Part shown: positions 15,735-25,032 of the stretch, piece after piece
Numbering within the stretch: position 1 is the stretch's first letter
Layout: every line of letters begins with the position of its first letter
NCBI GenBank assembly: GCA_016182605.1
Contig: JACPGE010000016.1
Coordinates: 62,001-126,000, forward strand
Length of the DNA: 64,000 bases
Reading direction: 5' to 3'
Source: Candidatus Hydrogenedentota bacterium
GTDB lineage: Bacteria; Hydrogenedentota; Hydrogenedentia; Hydrogenedentales; JAEUWI01
Translations under genes and position numbers: made by a program
Notes under the pieces: generated by a model
Database searches by the model: none
The model's input: only the letters and a program-made list of their open reading frames with translations
What the model was told of the DNA's origin: nothing

Positions 15735-18700
15735 ATGCCGCAAGAATTGCTCGACATCATGTGGATGCTGGTCGCCGCCTCGCTCGTGTTTATGATGCAG
15801 GGCGGCTTCATGTGTCTGGAGAGCGGCTTTACCCGCTCGAAGAACAGCATCAACGTGGCCATCAAGAACTTCACCGATTTTCTCATCTCCTTCGCGTTGT
15901 TCTGGGTGTGGGGTTTTGGGGTCATGTTCGGCGCCAGCAATGAGGGCTGGATAGGGCTGGATCATTTCTTTCTTCCGTTTGAAACGGCCGGCCAATGGAC
16001 GACGGCGTTTTTCTTTTTTCAGGCCATGTTCTGTGCGACGAGTGTCACGATTTTGTCGGGCGCGGTGGCGGAACGGATGCGCTATATCAACTATGTGGTC
16101 CTGGCCTTTATTATCTCGGGCCTGATCTACCCGGTTTATGGCCATTGGGTGTGGAACAGCGCGAGCGGCATCTCGACCGGAGGCTGGCTGGGCAACCGCG
16201 GATTTGTGGATTTTGCCGGTTCGAGCGTGGTGCACAGTGTGGGTGGGTGGGTGTCGCTGGCGTGCCTGCTGGTCATAGGGCCGCGCCGGGGGCGCTTTCC
16301 CGAAGGCGCGCCGCCACGCACGATCCATGGCCACGATCTCCCGTTGAGCGTGCTGGGGGCGATCCTGTTGTTTATGGGATGGTTTGGTTTCAATGGCGGC
16401 AGCACGCTGACCTTGAACAGCAGCGTGCCCATGATCATTGCGAACACCGCTCTGGCAGGCTGCACCGGCGGATTGATGACGCTGGGCGTGGGCTGGATGA
16501 TCCGCAAGTTGCCGGATGTGGGCCTGGTGATCAATGGCGCGCTGGCCGGCCTCGTGGCGATCACGGCAAACTGTCATGTGGTCTCGGCGGAAGAAGCCGC
16601 AATCATCGGAGCGATAGGGGGCCTGGTGATGTTGGGGACGGACTCGCTGTTGACGCGGCTGCGGATAGACGATGCGGTGGGGGCGATCCCGGTGCATTTG
16701 AGCGCGGGGGTATGGGGCACATTGGCGGTGGCCTTTTTTGGCAATGCGGAACTGCTGGGCACGGGACTCGGTTATGGTGAACAAGTGTTGGTGCAGCTTT
16801 TGGGCGTGGCGGTGGGGGGAGTCTGGGCCTTTGGCGTGACCTACCTCATCCTGTTGCCGATTAACCGCGTCTTTCCATTCCGGGTCGATGTGGCGTCCGA
16901 GGAACAGGGCCTCAACTTCTCCGAACATGGCGCGACCACGGAGTTGATAGATTTGTTGCAGGCGATGGAGGAGCAGGGGCGCGCCGGGGATTTGAGCATC
17001 CGCGTGCCGGTGGAGCCGTTCACAGAGGTGGGTCAGATAGCGCGGCGCTACAACCTGGTAATGGATCGGCTGCAGAAAGCGGTCAACCGCTCGGACCACA
17101 TCGTGCGGGACATCCAGGATGGCATCGTGACCTTCGCCAGGAATGGCGTGTTGACCAGTCTGAATCCGGGCGCGGAGAAACTGTTTGGCTATGCGGCGGC
17201 GGACCTGATGGGAATGCCGGTCACGACTTTGCTTGCGGCATCGCCGGCGGGGGAGGCGATCGGGCTGGAGGCGCTTCTTGACTGGGGCAACAAGCGCAGT
17301 GACAAGCTTCTTTACGGGGTACGGCGTGACTCGGGGCGCTTTCCGGTGGAAGTGCGTGTTTCACCGGGATCGGCGATGGGTGGTTCGGAGTACACGAGTT
17401 TGGTGAAGGACGTGACGGAGCGCAAGGTGGCGGAGGATGCGTTGCAGGAGAGCCGGGATCGCACACGCAGACACAACCATGCGCTTACGGTTCTGTCCAA
17501 CGCGGAGCGGAAATGCGGCGGGAACTTTCCGGCGATGGTGCGAGAGATCGTGGATGTGGCCATGAAGACCCTGGATCTGGGCCGGGTGACGGTCTGGCGC
17601 TTCTCGGAGCGGCCGAACACGTTGCAGAACGTGTATCTGTTTGAGCGTGGGGAGCATGATCTGAAGCAGGTGACGTTGAGTGTGGAGATCGAATTGCCGG
17701 CGGCCTTGCGCAACGCGATGCAGACGCACCGGCTGATCAGCACGGGCGACGCCATGAACGATCCGCGGACCCGGGGTTTGTGGATCGGCTACCTGCTCCG
17801 TCAGAACATCACGTCGCTGCTGATCACGCAGTTGCGCATGGGGGGCGAGGTGTGGGGGCTGCTGTTTTTCGAACAGACCGGCGTGCAGCGGCACTGGTAT
17901 CCGGAGGAGGAGCAGTTTGCGGCGTCCTCGGCGGATTTTCTGGTGATGGCGTATGAAGAGGCGGAGCGCCTTCGGGTGGAGGAAGAGATCCGGCAGATTA
18001 ACGAGCAACTGGAGCACCGGGTGCATGCGCGGACGGCGGAGTTGCAGACGTCGAACCAGGAGCTTCGGGAGACGCTGGAGCGCCTGGAGCGCACGCAGAA
18101 CAAGCTGGTGAATTCGGAGAAGATGGCGGCGCTCGGCGAACTGGTGGCGGGCGTGGCGCATGAGATCAACACGCCGGTGGGCGTGGCAGTGACGGCGACC
18201 TCGCACCTTCAGCTCAAGACGGAGGAGTTCTTGCGGCAGTATGACGCCGGCCAGATCAAGAAGTCGGAGCTGGAGCGCTACCTGCGGCTGGCGGGCGAAT
18301 CGACCACGATGCTGATGTCGAACCTGACGCGCGCGGCGGATCTGGTGCAGAGTTTCAAGAAGGTTGCGGTGGATCAGACCAGCGAGGCGATGCGGGTATT
18401 CGATCTGCGGGAGTATGTGCATGAAGTGCTGTTGAGTCTGCGGCCCAAGCTGAAGAAGACGGAGCACGACATACTCGTGCACTGTCCGGAAGATCTTCAG
18501 CTCCGGACCTTTCCGGGCGCGCTCTCGCAGATACTGACCAACCTGATCATGAATTCCCTCATACACGGATTTGAGGAGAAGGAAGCGGGCAAGATAGAGA
18601 TCACATTCAGTCCGGAGGAGTCCGAATTGCTGATGACGTACCGCGACAATGGCAAGGGCATTCCACCGGAATACCTGGGCCGCATATTCGATCCGTTCTT

Positions 18701-18863
18701 TACGACACGCCGGGGTTCCGGGGGCAGCGGGCTCGGGCTGCACATTTTGTATAACATTGTGTCCCAACAGCTTCAGGGGAGCATCCACTGCGAGAGTGAG
18801 CCCGGAGTAGGGACGGCTTTTTTTGTACGGTTTGCCATGAACATCGAAGAGGAAGCAGCATGA
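15735..18863 (+). CDS. Ammonium transporter-histidine kinase fusion (Amt sensor)
   Basis: A 1042-residue membrane sensor. Residues 1-385 are an Amt/Rh channel-like domain with about 11 hydrophobic helices, the twin histidines (His167 in VVHSVGG, His321 in VHLSAGVWG) and the conserved Asp159. A HAMP-like linker (about 400-455) leads to a PAS domain (455-565), a GAF domain (575-745), a coiled coil, a HisKA domain with His809 (GVAHEINTP) and an ATPase domain with the N box near 940 and G boxes DNGKGI and GSGLGL. Similar Amt-kinase fusions are known, for example in anammox bacteria, and act as ammonium transceptors. The gene overlaps the downstream regulator by ATGA, so the two form one signalling unit. 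Confidence 0.93.
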   Translation: MPQELLDIMWMLVAASLVFMMQGGFMCLESGFTRSKNSINVAIKNFTDFLISFALFWVWGFGVMFGASNEGWIGLDHFFLPFETAGQWTTAFFFFQAMFCATSVTILSGAVAERMRYINYVVLAFIISGLIYPVYGHWVWNSASGISTGGWLGNRGFVDFAGSSVVHSVGGWVSLACLLVIGPRRGRFPEGAPPRTIHGHDLPLSVLGAILLFMGWFGFNGGSTLTLNSSVPMIIANTALAGCTGGLMTLGVGWMIRKLPDVGLVINGALAGLVAITANCHVVSAEEAAIIGAIGGLVMLGTDSLLTRLRIDDAVGAIPVHLSAGVWGTLAVAFFGNAELLGTGLGYGEQVLVQLLGVAVGGVWAFGVTYLILLPINRVFPFRVDVASEEQGLNFSEHGATTELIDLLQAMEEQGRAGDLSIRVPVEPFTEVGQIARRYNLVMDRLQKAVNRSDHIVRDIQDGIVTFARNGVLTSLNPGAEKLFGYAAADLMGMPVTTLLAASPAGEAIGLEALLDWGNKRSDKLLYGVRRDSGRFPVEVRVSPGSAMGGSEYTSLVKDVTERKVAEDALQESRDRTRRHNHALTVLSNAERKCGGNFPAMVREIVDVAMKTLDLGRVTVWRFSERPNTLQNVYLFERGEHDLKQVTLSVEIELPAALRNAMQTHRLISTGDAMNDPRTRGLWIGYLLRQNITSLLITQLRMGGEVWGLLFFEQTGVQRHWYPEEEQFAASSADFLVMAYEEAERLRVEEEIRQINEQLEHRVHARTAELQTSNQELRETLERLERTQNKLVNSEKMAALGELVAGVAHEINTPVGVAVTATSHLQLKTEEFLRQYDAGQIKKSELERYLRLAGESTTMLMSNLTRAADLVQSFKKVAVDQTSEAMRVFDLREYVHEVLLSLRPKLKKTEHDILVHCPEDLQLRTFPGALSQILTNLIMNSLIHGFEEKEAGKIEITFSPEESELLMTYRDNGKGIPPEYLGRIFDPFFTTRRGSGGSGLGLHILYNIVSQQLQGSIHCESEPGVGTAFFVRFAMNIEEEAA

Positions 18864-20446
18864 ACCCTCTAAGCAGTACCGCCGAAGAAGAGAGCGACGA
18901 TCTGTTGTTTGTGAATGATGACGAGGCTCCGGAGGCCGTACCCGAGCTTACGCAGCCGTGGAAAGTGATGATTGTCGATGATGAGGCCGAAGTGCACAAT
19001 GTGACGCGGCTGGTGCTGGAGGGATTTCAGTTTGCCGAGCGCGGGCTGGATCTGATCAGCGCCTATTCGGCGGCGGAGGCGCGCGAGAAGATTGCCCTCC
19101 ATCCCGACCTGGCCATGGTGCTGCTGGACGTGGTGATGGAGACGGAGGATGCCGGGCTGCGCTTTGCGCAATATGTGCGCGAGGATCTGCGCAATGCCGC
19201 GGTGCGCATCGTGCTGCGCACGGGCCAGCCGGGGCAGGCGCCGGAGGAACAGGTAATCCTCAATTACGACATCAACGACTACAAGGCGAAGACCGAGCTG
19301 ACCTCGACCAAGCTGTTCACGACGATGGTGGCGTCGCTGCGATCGTACCGGCACCTGCAAACCCTGGAGACGAACAAGCGCGGATTGCAGACCATACTAC
19401 AGGCGTCGTCGTCCATCTTTGAGTCGCGCGCGATGGAACAGTTTTCGTCGGGGGTGCTGACGCAGCTCACGGCCCTCCTGAATCTGAAAGAGGACGCGCT
19501 GTATTGCAAGACCTCGGGTTTTGCGGCGGCCTCGCAGGACGGGGTCTTGCGGATCGTGTCTGGCACGGGCATTTACGAGAACTTTGTAAGCAAGACGGTG
19601 GACGACATAACGGATCCGGAGATTATGCGGTGTCTGGAGTCCGCGCGCGAACAGCGGCAGGCCCTCTACCTGGACGACAACCGCTACGTGGGATATTTCT
19701 ACGGCGACAATGGCTCGGAAAACCTGCTGTATTTGCACGGATGGAAGGGTCTGAACCAGTGGGATCGGTACCTGTTGGAGATTTTTTGCCGGAATGTGGC
19801 AATTGCCTACGACAACATCAGCCTGAACAATGAGATCCTGGAGACGCAGCGGGAGATCATCTTCAAGCTGGGCGAGATCGTGGAGAACCGATCGCGGGAG
19901 ACGGGGAATCACGTGAAGCGTGTGGCGGAGTATTGTGGTGTGCTTGCGCGTGCGGCGGGCCTGAGCAGCGACGAGGCTGCGGTACTGCGTTTTGCTTCGC
20001 CCATGCATGACCTGGGGAAGATGGCGATCCCGGACAGCATCTTGAAGAAGCCGGGAAAACTCACGGACGAAGAGATGGACGTGATGAAGTCGCACACGAC
20101 CATCGGCTATGACATGCTGCGGCATTCCAAGCGGGAGTTGCTCGGCGCCGCAGCCACGATCGCGCTGCAGCACCATGAGCGGCACGACGGCAAGGGCTAT
20201 CCGAACGGCCTGCAGGGGCACGACATTCATATCTACGCGCGCATCGCCTCCATCGCGGATGTCTTCGATGCGCTGGGTGTGAAGCGTGTGTACAAGGATG
20301 CGTGGCCGATGGAGGAGATCCTGGCGCATTTCCATGCGCAGCGCGGTACGCAGTTCGATCCGGAACTGGTGGATGTGTTCTTCAACAGCCTGGACTCACT
20401 TATCGCCATTCGGGACGCCTTCCCGGACGTGTCGGGGGAGTGCTGA
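18860..20446 (+). CDS. Response regulator with DUF3369 and HD-GYP domains (c-di-GMP phosphodiesterase)
   Basis: A 528-residue partner of the Amt kinase. The receiver domain (about 34-160) has DD at 40-41, the phosphoacceptor Asp90 in LLDVVM and Lys144. A DUF3369 sensory domain spans roughly 175-320, and an HD-GYP domain runs from about 330 to the end with HD at 383-384, HHERHDGKGYP at 438-448. All metal-binding positions look intact, so hydrolysis of cyclic di-GMP is the expected output. With the upstream kinase this suggests external ammonium controls c-di-GMP, hence motility or attachment; that wiring is inference from gene fusion and overlap. Confidence 0.93.
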   Translation: MNPLSSTAEEESDDLLFVNDDEAPEAVPELTQPWKVMIVDDEAEVHNVTRLVLEGFQFAERGLDLISAYSAAEAREKIALHPDLAMVLLDVVMETEDAGLRFAQYVREDLRNAAVRIVLRTGQPGQAPEEQVILNYDINDYKAKTELTSTKLFTTMVASLRSYRHLQTLETNKRGLQTILQASSSIFESRAMEQFSSGVLTQLTALLNLKEDALYCKTSGFAAASQDGVLRIVSGTGIYENFVSKTVDDITDPEIMRCLESAREQRQALYLDDNRYVGYFYGDNGSENLLYLHGWKGLNQWDRYLLEIFCRNVAIAYDNISLNNEILETQREIIFKLGEIVENRSRETGNHVKRVAEYCGVLARAAGLSSDEAAVLRFASPMHDLGKMAIPDSILKKPGKLTDEEMDVMKSHTTIGYDMLRHSKRELLGAAATIALQHHERHDGKGYPNGLQGHDIHIYARIASIADVFDALGVKRVYKDAWPMEEILAHFHAQRGTQFDPELVDVFFNSLDSLIAIRDAFPDVSGEC

Positions 20447-20458
20447 TGGCGCAACGGC

Positions 20459-21802
20459 CTATTTGAAGAGCGTGTCGCGCAGGGCGATGGCGCCGGCGGC
20501 AAAGAGGCTGATCAGGCTTGCCCAGAGGTAGGCGTCGTAGAGCCGTGACGGGCGCAGGCGCGGATCGGTCTCGTAGTAGCGGTAGACGAAAGCCTGCCAC
20601 ACGACCACGAGCAGGAACACGGAGTTGGCGACGCCCATGATCGTGACGAGCAGGAGTGGCTTTTCGAAGAGCACATAAAAGGCTGCCCAGCCCAGGGGCA
20701 GCAGGCAGGCGAAGATGCCGATGGTGCGTCTGCGCACCCGATCGGATGTGGAATCGATGACGCCACAGAGGGTGAGGAAGTCGGTCCAGAGGCGGCTGTT
20801 CGACGCGCAGTTGGAGAAGGCGGTGGAGAAGAGCACCGCGAACGCGCAGAACAGAAACATGACAAGCGCGCCTTCTCCCAGCACGGAGGTAAAGATGTTG
20901 GACAACTGGACGATGAGTCCGTTGCCATCGGCAATTTCCGGCTGGGCGCGCAGGACGGTCGCGCCGAGGATGTAGAAGGAAACTGTTGCGGTGGTGTAGA
21001 TGATCAACGAGACGACGGCGTCGAGCGTCATCACACGAATCCATCCGCGTGCACGGTCCGCCCATTCCGGTGAATCATCGCGCGGCCCCGTCCAGGCGGC
21101 ATAGCCCTTTTCCACACACCAGGTGGGATAGACGAGTATCTCGCCCGCGCCCACGCCGGTGATGCCGAAAGCGCTTACTGCGAGCAGCAGGGTCTCTTTG
21201 GGCAGCGTGAGGGAAAAGCCGTGGGCGATATCCGCGGCGGTGAAAGCGTAGGGGGTCTGCTGTACGGCGAAGACGCAATACAGGATGGCGAACACAAAGA
21301 TCAGATTGAAGGCCATGCAGATGTGCTCGATCGGGCCGTAGCGGCCGTGAAAGACGAGCGCCGACACGGCAATCGCCAGGAGCCACGGCCAAAGCGCGGG
21401 CGCAACGCCTGGAAAGGCCTGGCGCATTACCAGCGCGGTTGCGCCCAGCACCCCGCCCTGCCCGAGAATGTTGACCGCGATGTAAATGAGTCCCGCGTAG
21501 ACGGTCCAGTGCAGGCCGATGAATTTTTGGCGGCCCTGGTTCCACGCAAAGAATGCGGTCTGGCCATGGGTGATGCAGTGGCGTCCGAACTCGAGTTGCA
21601 CGCCCACCTTGATGACGCAACCGAGGAGTATGACCCAGAGCACGGCGAAACCGGCCTTTGCGCCGAGGGTGGTGGTGGCGATAAGTTCGCCCGAGCCCAC
21701 GATGGCAGCGGAGAGGATCACGCCCGGGCCGAGATAGCGCAGAGACGGGAAGAAGCCTTCCGGCGGTGGGCGTAGTGCTTTGGATTCTTGCTGCCCGGAC
21801 AT
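20459..21802 (-). CDS. Divergent Nramp-family divalent-cation transporter homologue
   Basis: A 447-residue membrane protein with about 11 hydrophobic helices and the LeuT-like Nramp layout. The usual metal-site motifs (DPGN in helix 1, MPH in helix 6) are absent. Instead helix 1 reads AAIVGSGELI (Gly-Ser-Gly-Glu at 36-39) and helix 6 reads GITGVGAGEILV (Gly-Ala-Gly-Glu at 218-221), so the two pseudo-symmetric unwound segments carry the same GxGE motif. The transported ion is therefore not predictable. The start at 21802 is supported by GGGAG; an ATG ten codons upstream is not. It converges on the HD-GYP gene with 12 bases between. Confidence 0.85.
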   Translation of the reverse strand: MSGQQESKALRPPPEGFFPSLRYLGPGVILSAAIVGSGELIATTTLGAKAGFAVLWVILLGCVIKVGVQLEFGRHCITHGQTAFFAWNQGRQKFIGLHWTVYAGLIYIAVNILGQGGVLGATALVMRQAFPGVAPALWPWLLAIAVSALVFHGRYGPIEHICMAFNLIFVFAILYCVFAVQQTPYAFTAADIAHGFSLTLPKETLLLAVSAFGITGVGAGEILVYPTWCVEKGYAAWTGPRDDSPEWADRARGWIRVMTLDAVVSLIIYTTATVSFYILGATVLRAQPEIADGNGLIVQLSNIFTSVLGEGALVMFLFCAFAVLFSTAFSNCASNSRLWTDFLTLCGVIDSTSDRVRRRTIGIFACLLPLGWAAFYVLFEKPLLLVTIMGVANSVFLLVVVWQAFVYRYYETDPRLRPSRLYDAYLWASLISLFAAGAIALRDTLFK

Positions 21803-22013
21803 CTGCCAGTCTCCCTCTCTATTCACGTGCATTGCCGGAATTCGAGGGCACAGGATAAACTACGGAGCACCCCATAGGGAACCTTGGACAAATTGCGTGC
21901 GCTGCGCTTCCGGCGACGAATAGATTCTGGTGTGGGGAGTAGTTCCTTGCAGAGACGCGCGGCGCCGCAATGGCGTGTTGCGTGCGCTTGGCCGGCGTTG
22001 AAGAAGGAAGGAT

Positions 22014-22949
22014 ATGCAAACACGCGAAGTCTTGATACCGGGCGGCGCCGTGACGCTCGCCGGAACCCTGAGTCTTCCGCAGGGCGCGGGGCCGTTTCCT
22101 ACGTGCCTGCTGGTGCATGGCACAGGCCCGCTGGACCGCGATGAGAATATGCCCGGGCAATCGCTCGACATCTTCAACCGCATTGCGGAGCATCTGGCGG
22201 GGCACGGTGTGGCGGCGCTTCGCTATGACAAGCGGGGCTGCGGGAAGAGCACGGGCGATTACTATCGGAGCGGCCACCACGATCTGGTGGATGACGCCAT
22301 TCACGCGGTGGATTTTCTGGCGATGCAGCCGGAATGTGATCCGGATCGGATCTTTGCCTTGGGTCACAGCGAGGGCACGGTTATTGTTCCGCAACTCAGT
22401 GCGCAGCGGCCGTCGCTCCGGGGTATGGTGTTGTTATGTCCATTCATGGAGCGGGTGGAGGCGATACTGAAGGCGCAGGCGCGTCACATGGAGGAGGCGA
22501 TTGTGGGTTTGCGCCAGCCGCGGCGCGCGATCATGCGCCTTCTGTTGGGTGGCGGCAGGTCCATCCCCGCAGCGCAGCAGCGGTTGATTGCGCGGCTCAA
22601 GAGCAGTGATGCGCCCTGTATGCGCATAGCGTTCCAGAAGGTCGCGGCAAAGTCCCTGCGGGAACTGATGGCGCTGGAACCGGAGGCCCTGTTTCGCGCG
22701 GCACGCTGCCCCATGCTGGCGATTTCCGGGGCGAAAGACCTGCAATGTGCCCCGGAGGATGCGCAGCGCATTGCGGCGGTGGCTCAGGTCCCTGTGGAGG
22801 CCCATTGCGTGCCGGATCTCACGCATCTACTCCGGCGCACCGGGGGCAAGCACACCTTCTTTGAGTATGGCAAACTCATGAAGGGTCCGGTGGACGCGGA
22901 GGTGCTTGCGCTGATTTCAGGCTGGATCGAAAGGCAACTCCAGGTATAA
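22014..22949 (+). CDS. Alpha/beta hydrolase (serine esterase/peptidase-like)
   Basis: A 311-residue cytosolic alpha/beta hydrolase. The oxyanion region is LLVHGTGPLDRDEN, typical of the family containing acyl-CoA-like and dipeptidyl hydrolases. The nucleophile elbow is LGHSEGT (serine near 119), the acid is probably Asp in SGAKDLQ, and the histidine is in DLTHLLR. GAAGGAAGGAT gives a strong ribosome binding site. There is no signal peptide. The substrate is unknown. It is transcribed alone and converges on the PKD lipoprotein gene. Confidence 0.85.
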   Translation: MQTREVLIPGGAVTLAGTLSLPQGAGPFPTCLLVHGTGPLDRDENMPGQSLDIFNRIAEHLAGHGVAALRYDKRGCGKSTGDYYRSGHHDLVDDAIHAVDFLAMQPECDPDRIFALGHSEGTVIVPQLSAQRPSLRGMVLLCPFMERVEAILKAQARHMEEAIVGLRQPRRAIMRLLLGGGRSIPAAQQRLIARLKSSDAPCMRIAFQKVAAKSLRELMALEPEALFRAARCPMLAISGAKDLQCAPEDAQRIAAVAQVPVEAHCVPDLTHLLRRTGGKHTFFEYGKLMKGPVDAEVLALISGWIERQLQV

Positions 22950-22955
22950 AACGCG

Positions 22956-22983
22956 ACGGCAGGGGTCCGCAGGCCCCTGCCGT
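22956..22983 (-). terminator. Hairpin terminator between convergent genes
   Basis: A 10-bp stem ACGGCAGGGG (22956-22965) pairs with 22974-22983 around an 8-base loop. On the minus strand it is followed by CGCGTTTTA. It lies 10 bases after the PKD lipoprotein stop and may also slow plus-strand transcripts. Confidence 0.7.
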
Positions 22984-22993
22984 TGCGGAGTTC

Positions 22994-24826
22994 TTATTCC
23001 AGTACGGGCAGCTCGATGCCTTCGAGGGCGTCGGCGGTGAGTTGCATAGCTTCATCCGCAGCCTTTGATGGGGGGCACTGTCCCGCGCGCAAGAGTTCCT
23101 TCTTTTGTGTGAAGAGGGTCTTGCTGCCGGAGGCGAGATCGAAGCCGAGCACGCCCAGGTTGTATCCGACGGCGCCGATGAATTGGGCGTCAGCGGTCTG
23201 ACAGGCGGGTGTGAAGGTGTAGGAGCCGCCGACGAGGAAGGCGGTCTGCGCCCAGGGCACGAGGGTGCCTGCGGCGATGTCGAGCGAGACGCGGGGGAAG
23301 CCGATGCCGAAGTTTGCGGAGATGGCACTCGCGGCGCCGGTCATGTGGAGGGGATCGCCGAAGGTGGTGTCCCCCGCACGGCCACCGGCCATGACCTGGG
23401 CGCCATTGTAGGTGAAACCGATGTCGCTGTTGTAGTCAAAGCTCGAGCCGACCTGCGCGCTGCCTTCGAGGGGGACTGCGGCATTGATCACGAACTGGGC
23501 GCCCACAGACACCACGGCAGGAATGAAGCCGACGACGAAGGGTATCTTCATGATAGGCACGGGGATCTTGAAATCGATGGCATCGCTGCCGGAACCGGCC
23601 ACGATCAGTTTCAGATCCGTGTGGCCGCGCATGCCGTGAAACTCGTGGCCGAAATTCATGATTTGGCCCCCATCAATCTGGACGTCGTTCTTGCTCCGGA
23701 AGCGCGATATGCTGCCTGTCGCCGTGAACTGGGCCTTGACCCCGGCGCCGACCCCCTTGGTAACCTTAAAGTCGAAGTCGGCCGTGGTCGTTTTCAGGGT
23801 GGCCATAAGCTCGTACTTCAGTTCGCCCTGCTCAAAGGAGATGTTGATGGGTGTGTCCTGCTTTACCGGGAAGGAGCCCACCCCTTCAATCTCGATGCTT
23901 TTAACGGCGTCCGCGGTAAATTCGATGCCCTGATCCCAGGAGATGTCCGCGTTGGTGAAGACCTCGTTCAGCGGGATCATTTCCGTTTCAATGTAGATGC
24001 CGCTGGCGTCCGTCTCTTCGTATGTGATGCGCCCCATTTCGATCCCAGCCAGGATTATGGGATCCCCGACGTCCGGAGTGAGCCCCAGGCGATTCACATC
24101 CGCTTCGCTGAGCAGATAGGCGTGCTCTTCCTGATTAAAGCCGATGATGACATTTTCCAGCTCATTCTCTTGAACCAGGAGCACCTCCGGTGCGACGTCC
24201 ACGTCGAAATTGGATGTGTTTTCGGCCCAAGGTTCACCCTCGCCCTCGCCTTCGCCTTCACCTTCGCCTTCACCCTCGCCTTCGCCTTCACCTTCGCCTT
24301 CACCCTCGCCCTCGCCCTCGCCTTCGCCTTCACCTTCGCCTTCACCCTCGCCCTCGCCTTCGCCTTCGCCTTCACCCTCGCCCTCGCCTTCACCTTCACC
24401 TTCACCTTCACCTTCGCCCTCACCTTCGCCCTCACCTTCGCCCTCACCTTCGCCCTCACCTTCACCTTCACCCGATTCTTCGGTGACGGTGATAAATGCG
24501 TTTTTCGTTTCTGTGTCACTGCCATCGGCGGTTGTAACTGTGAGCGTTACGTTGAAGGAGCCCGCTGTGGCAAAAGTATGTGCCGGGCTGGCAAGGATGC
24601 TTGTGCCGCCGTCGCTAAAGGTCCATGCCCAGGAGGTGATGGCGCTGGTGCCCGGGGCGGATTGATCCGTGAACTGGACGACGAGCGGCACCACGCCCGC
24701 GGTTGGACTCGCGGTAAAGGCGGCGGTTGGGGGGGTGGCCGTGGGGGCTTCGGGGCACCCAGAGCCGGCAAAGAACACGAAAACGAGCAAAAGGGAAAGC
24801 AGTGGCAGGCAGGATGGATACTTCAC
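22994..24826 (-). CDS. PKD-domain lipoprotein with long Gly-Glu linker
   Basis: A 610-residue exported protein started at a GTG with GGAG nine bases upstream. The signal sequence ends FFAGSGC, so a lipid anchor is likely. A PKD domain follows (about 30-115; motifs SAITSWAWTFSDG and PAHTFATAG). Next comes an uninterrupted Gly-Glu dipeptide linker of about 40 repeats and a ~390-residue beta-rich C-terminal domain that I do not recognise. PKD domains are carbohydrate- or protein-interaction modules; the linker is presumably an extended, highly acidic spacer holding the C-terminal domain away from the membrane. Long Gly-Glu linkers are a habit of some uncultured lineages, which supports the taxonomic guess. 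Confidence 0.85.
   Translation of the reverse strand: MKYPSCLPLLSLLLVFVFFAGSGCPEAPTATPPTAAFTASPTAGVVPLVVQFTDQSAPGTSAITSWAWTFSDGGTSILASPAHTFATAGSFNVTLTVTTADGSDTETKNAFITVTEESGEGEGEGEGEGEGEGEGEGEGEGEGEGEGEGEGEGEGEGEGEGEGEGEGEGEGEGEGEGEGEGEGEGEGEGEGEGEGEGEPWAENTSNFDVDVAPEVLLVQENELENVIIGFNQEEHAYLLSEADVNRLGLTPDVGDPIILAGIEMGRITYEETDASGIYIETEMIPLNEVFTNADISWDQGIEFTADAVKSIEIEGVGSFPVKQDTPINISFEQGELKYELMATLKTTTADFDFKVTKGVGAGVKAQFTATGSISRFRSKNDVQIDGGQIMNFGHEFHGMRGHTDLKLIVAGSGSDAIDFKIPVPIMKIPFVVGFIPAVVSVGAQFVINAAVPLEGSAQVGSSFDYNSDIGFTYNGAQVMAGGRAGDTTFGDPLHMTGAASAISANFGIGFPRVSLDIAAGTLVPWAQTAFLVGGSYTFTPACQTADAQFIGAVGYNLGVLGFDLASGSKTLFTQKKELLRAGQCPPSKAADEAMQLTADALEGIELPVLE
24233..24473 (-). repeat. Six-base coding microsatellite encoding (Gly-Glu)n
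   Basis: About 40 tandem hexamers on the minus strand of type GGxGAx vary only at the third codon positions (GAA/GAG, GGC/GGT). Because the unit is six bases, copy-number change keeps the reading frame and would only lengthen or shorten the linker. The silent third-position variation shows the tract is under protein-level constraint rather than being a fresh expansion. Confidence 0.9.
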
Positions 24827-24988
24827 GGGAGGTACTCCGGGTTGCGGGCTTGGGAACCGATACGCGTCCTCCCCACGTGGCAACGCGCGCCCAAGCCTTC
24901 ATACCATGAAGTATAGAACGGACGTCCGGTAGAAGCAATGCCAGCGTTCTTTGCTCCGAAAACTTAGATTGTGCGCGGAAAAGGAAAA

Positions 24989-25018
24989 GGGCGGGGAGGG
25001 CTTGCACCCTCCCCGCCC
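24989..25018 (-). terminator. Rho-independent terminator
   Basis: A perfect 12-bp stem GGGCGGGGAGGG (24989-25000) with complement 25007-25018 and loop CTTGCA. On the minus strand it ends TTTTCCTTTTCC. It sits 15 bases past the stop of the broken sorting-signal gene at 25033. Confidence 0.85.
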
Positions 25019-25032
25019 ACGAAGCGCGTGTT

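Noticed and set aside
14901-17099. 732-codon minus-strand frame across the serine hydrolase and Amt genes
   Set aside because: It overlaps the true hydrolase in another frame and lies antisense to the Amt domain, with no family features.
24233-24473. Tandem hexamers as a possible CRISPR or other array
   Set aside because: The unit is six bases with no spacers and is in frame as Gly-Glu codons, so it is a coding microsatellite.
23105-24916. 603-codon plus-strand frame with Ala/Phe/Thr/Leu-rich repeats
   Set aside because: It is the complement of the Gly-Glu hexamer tract and the PKD lipoprotein.
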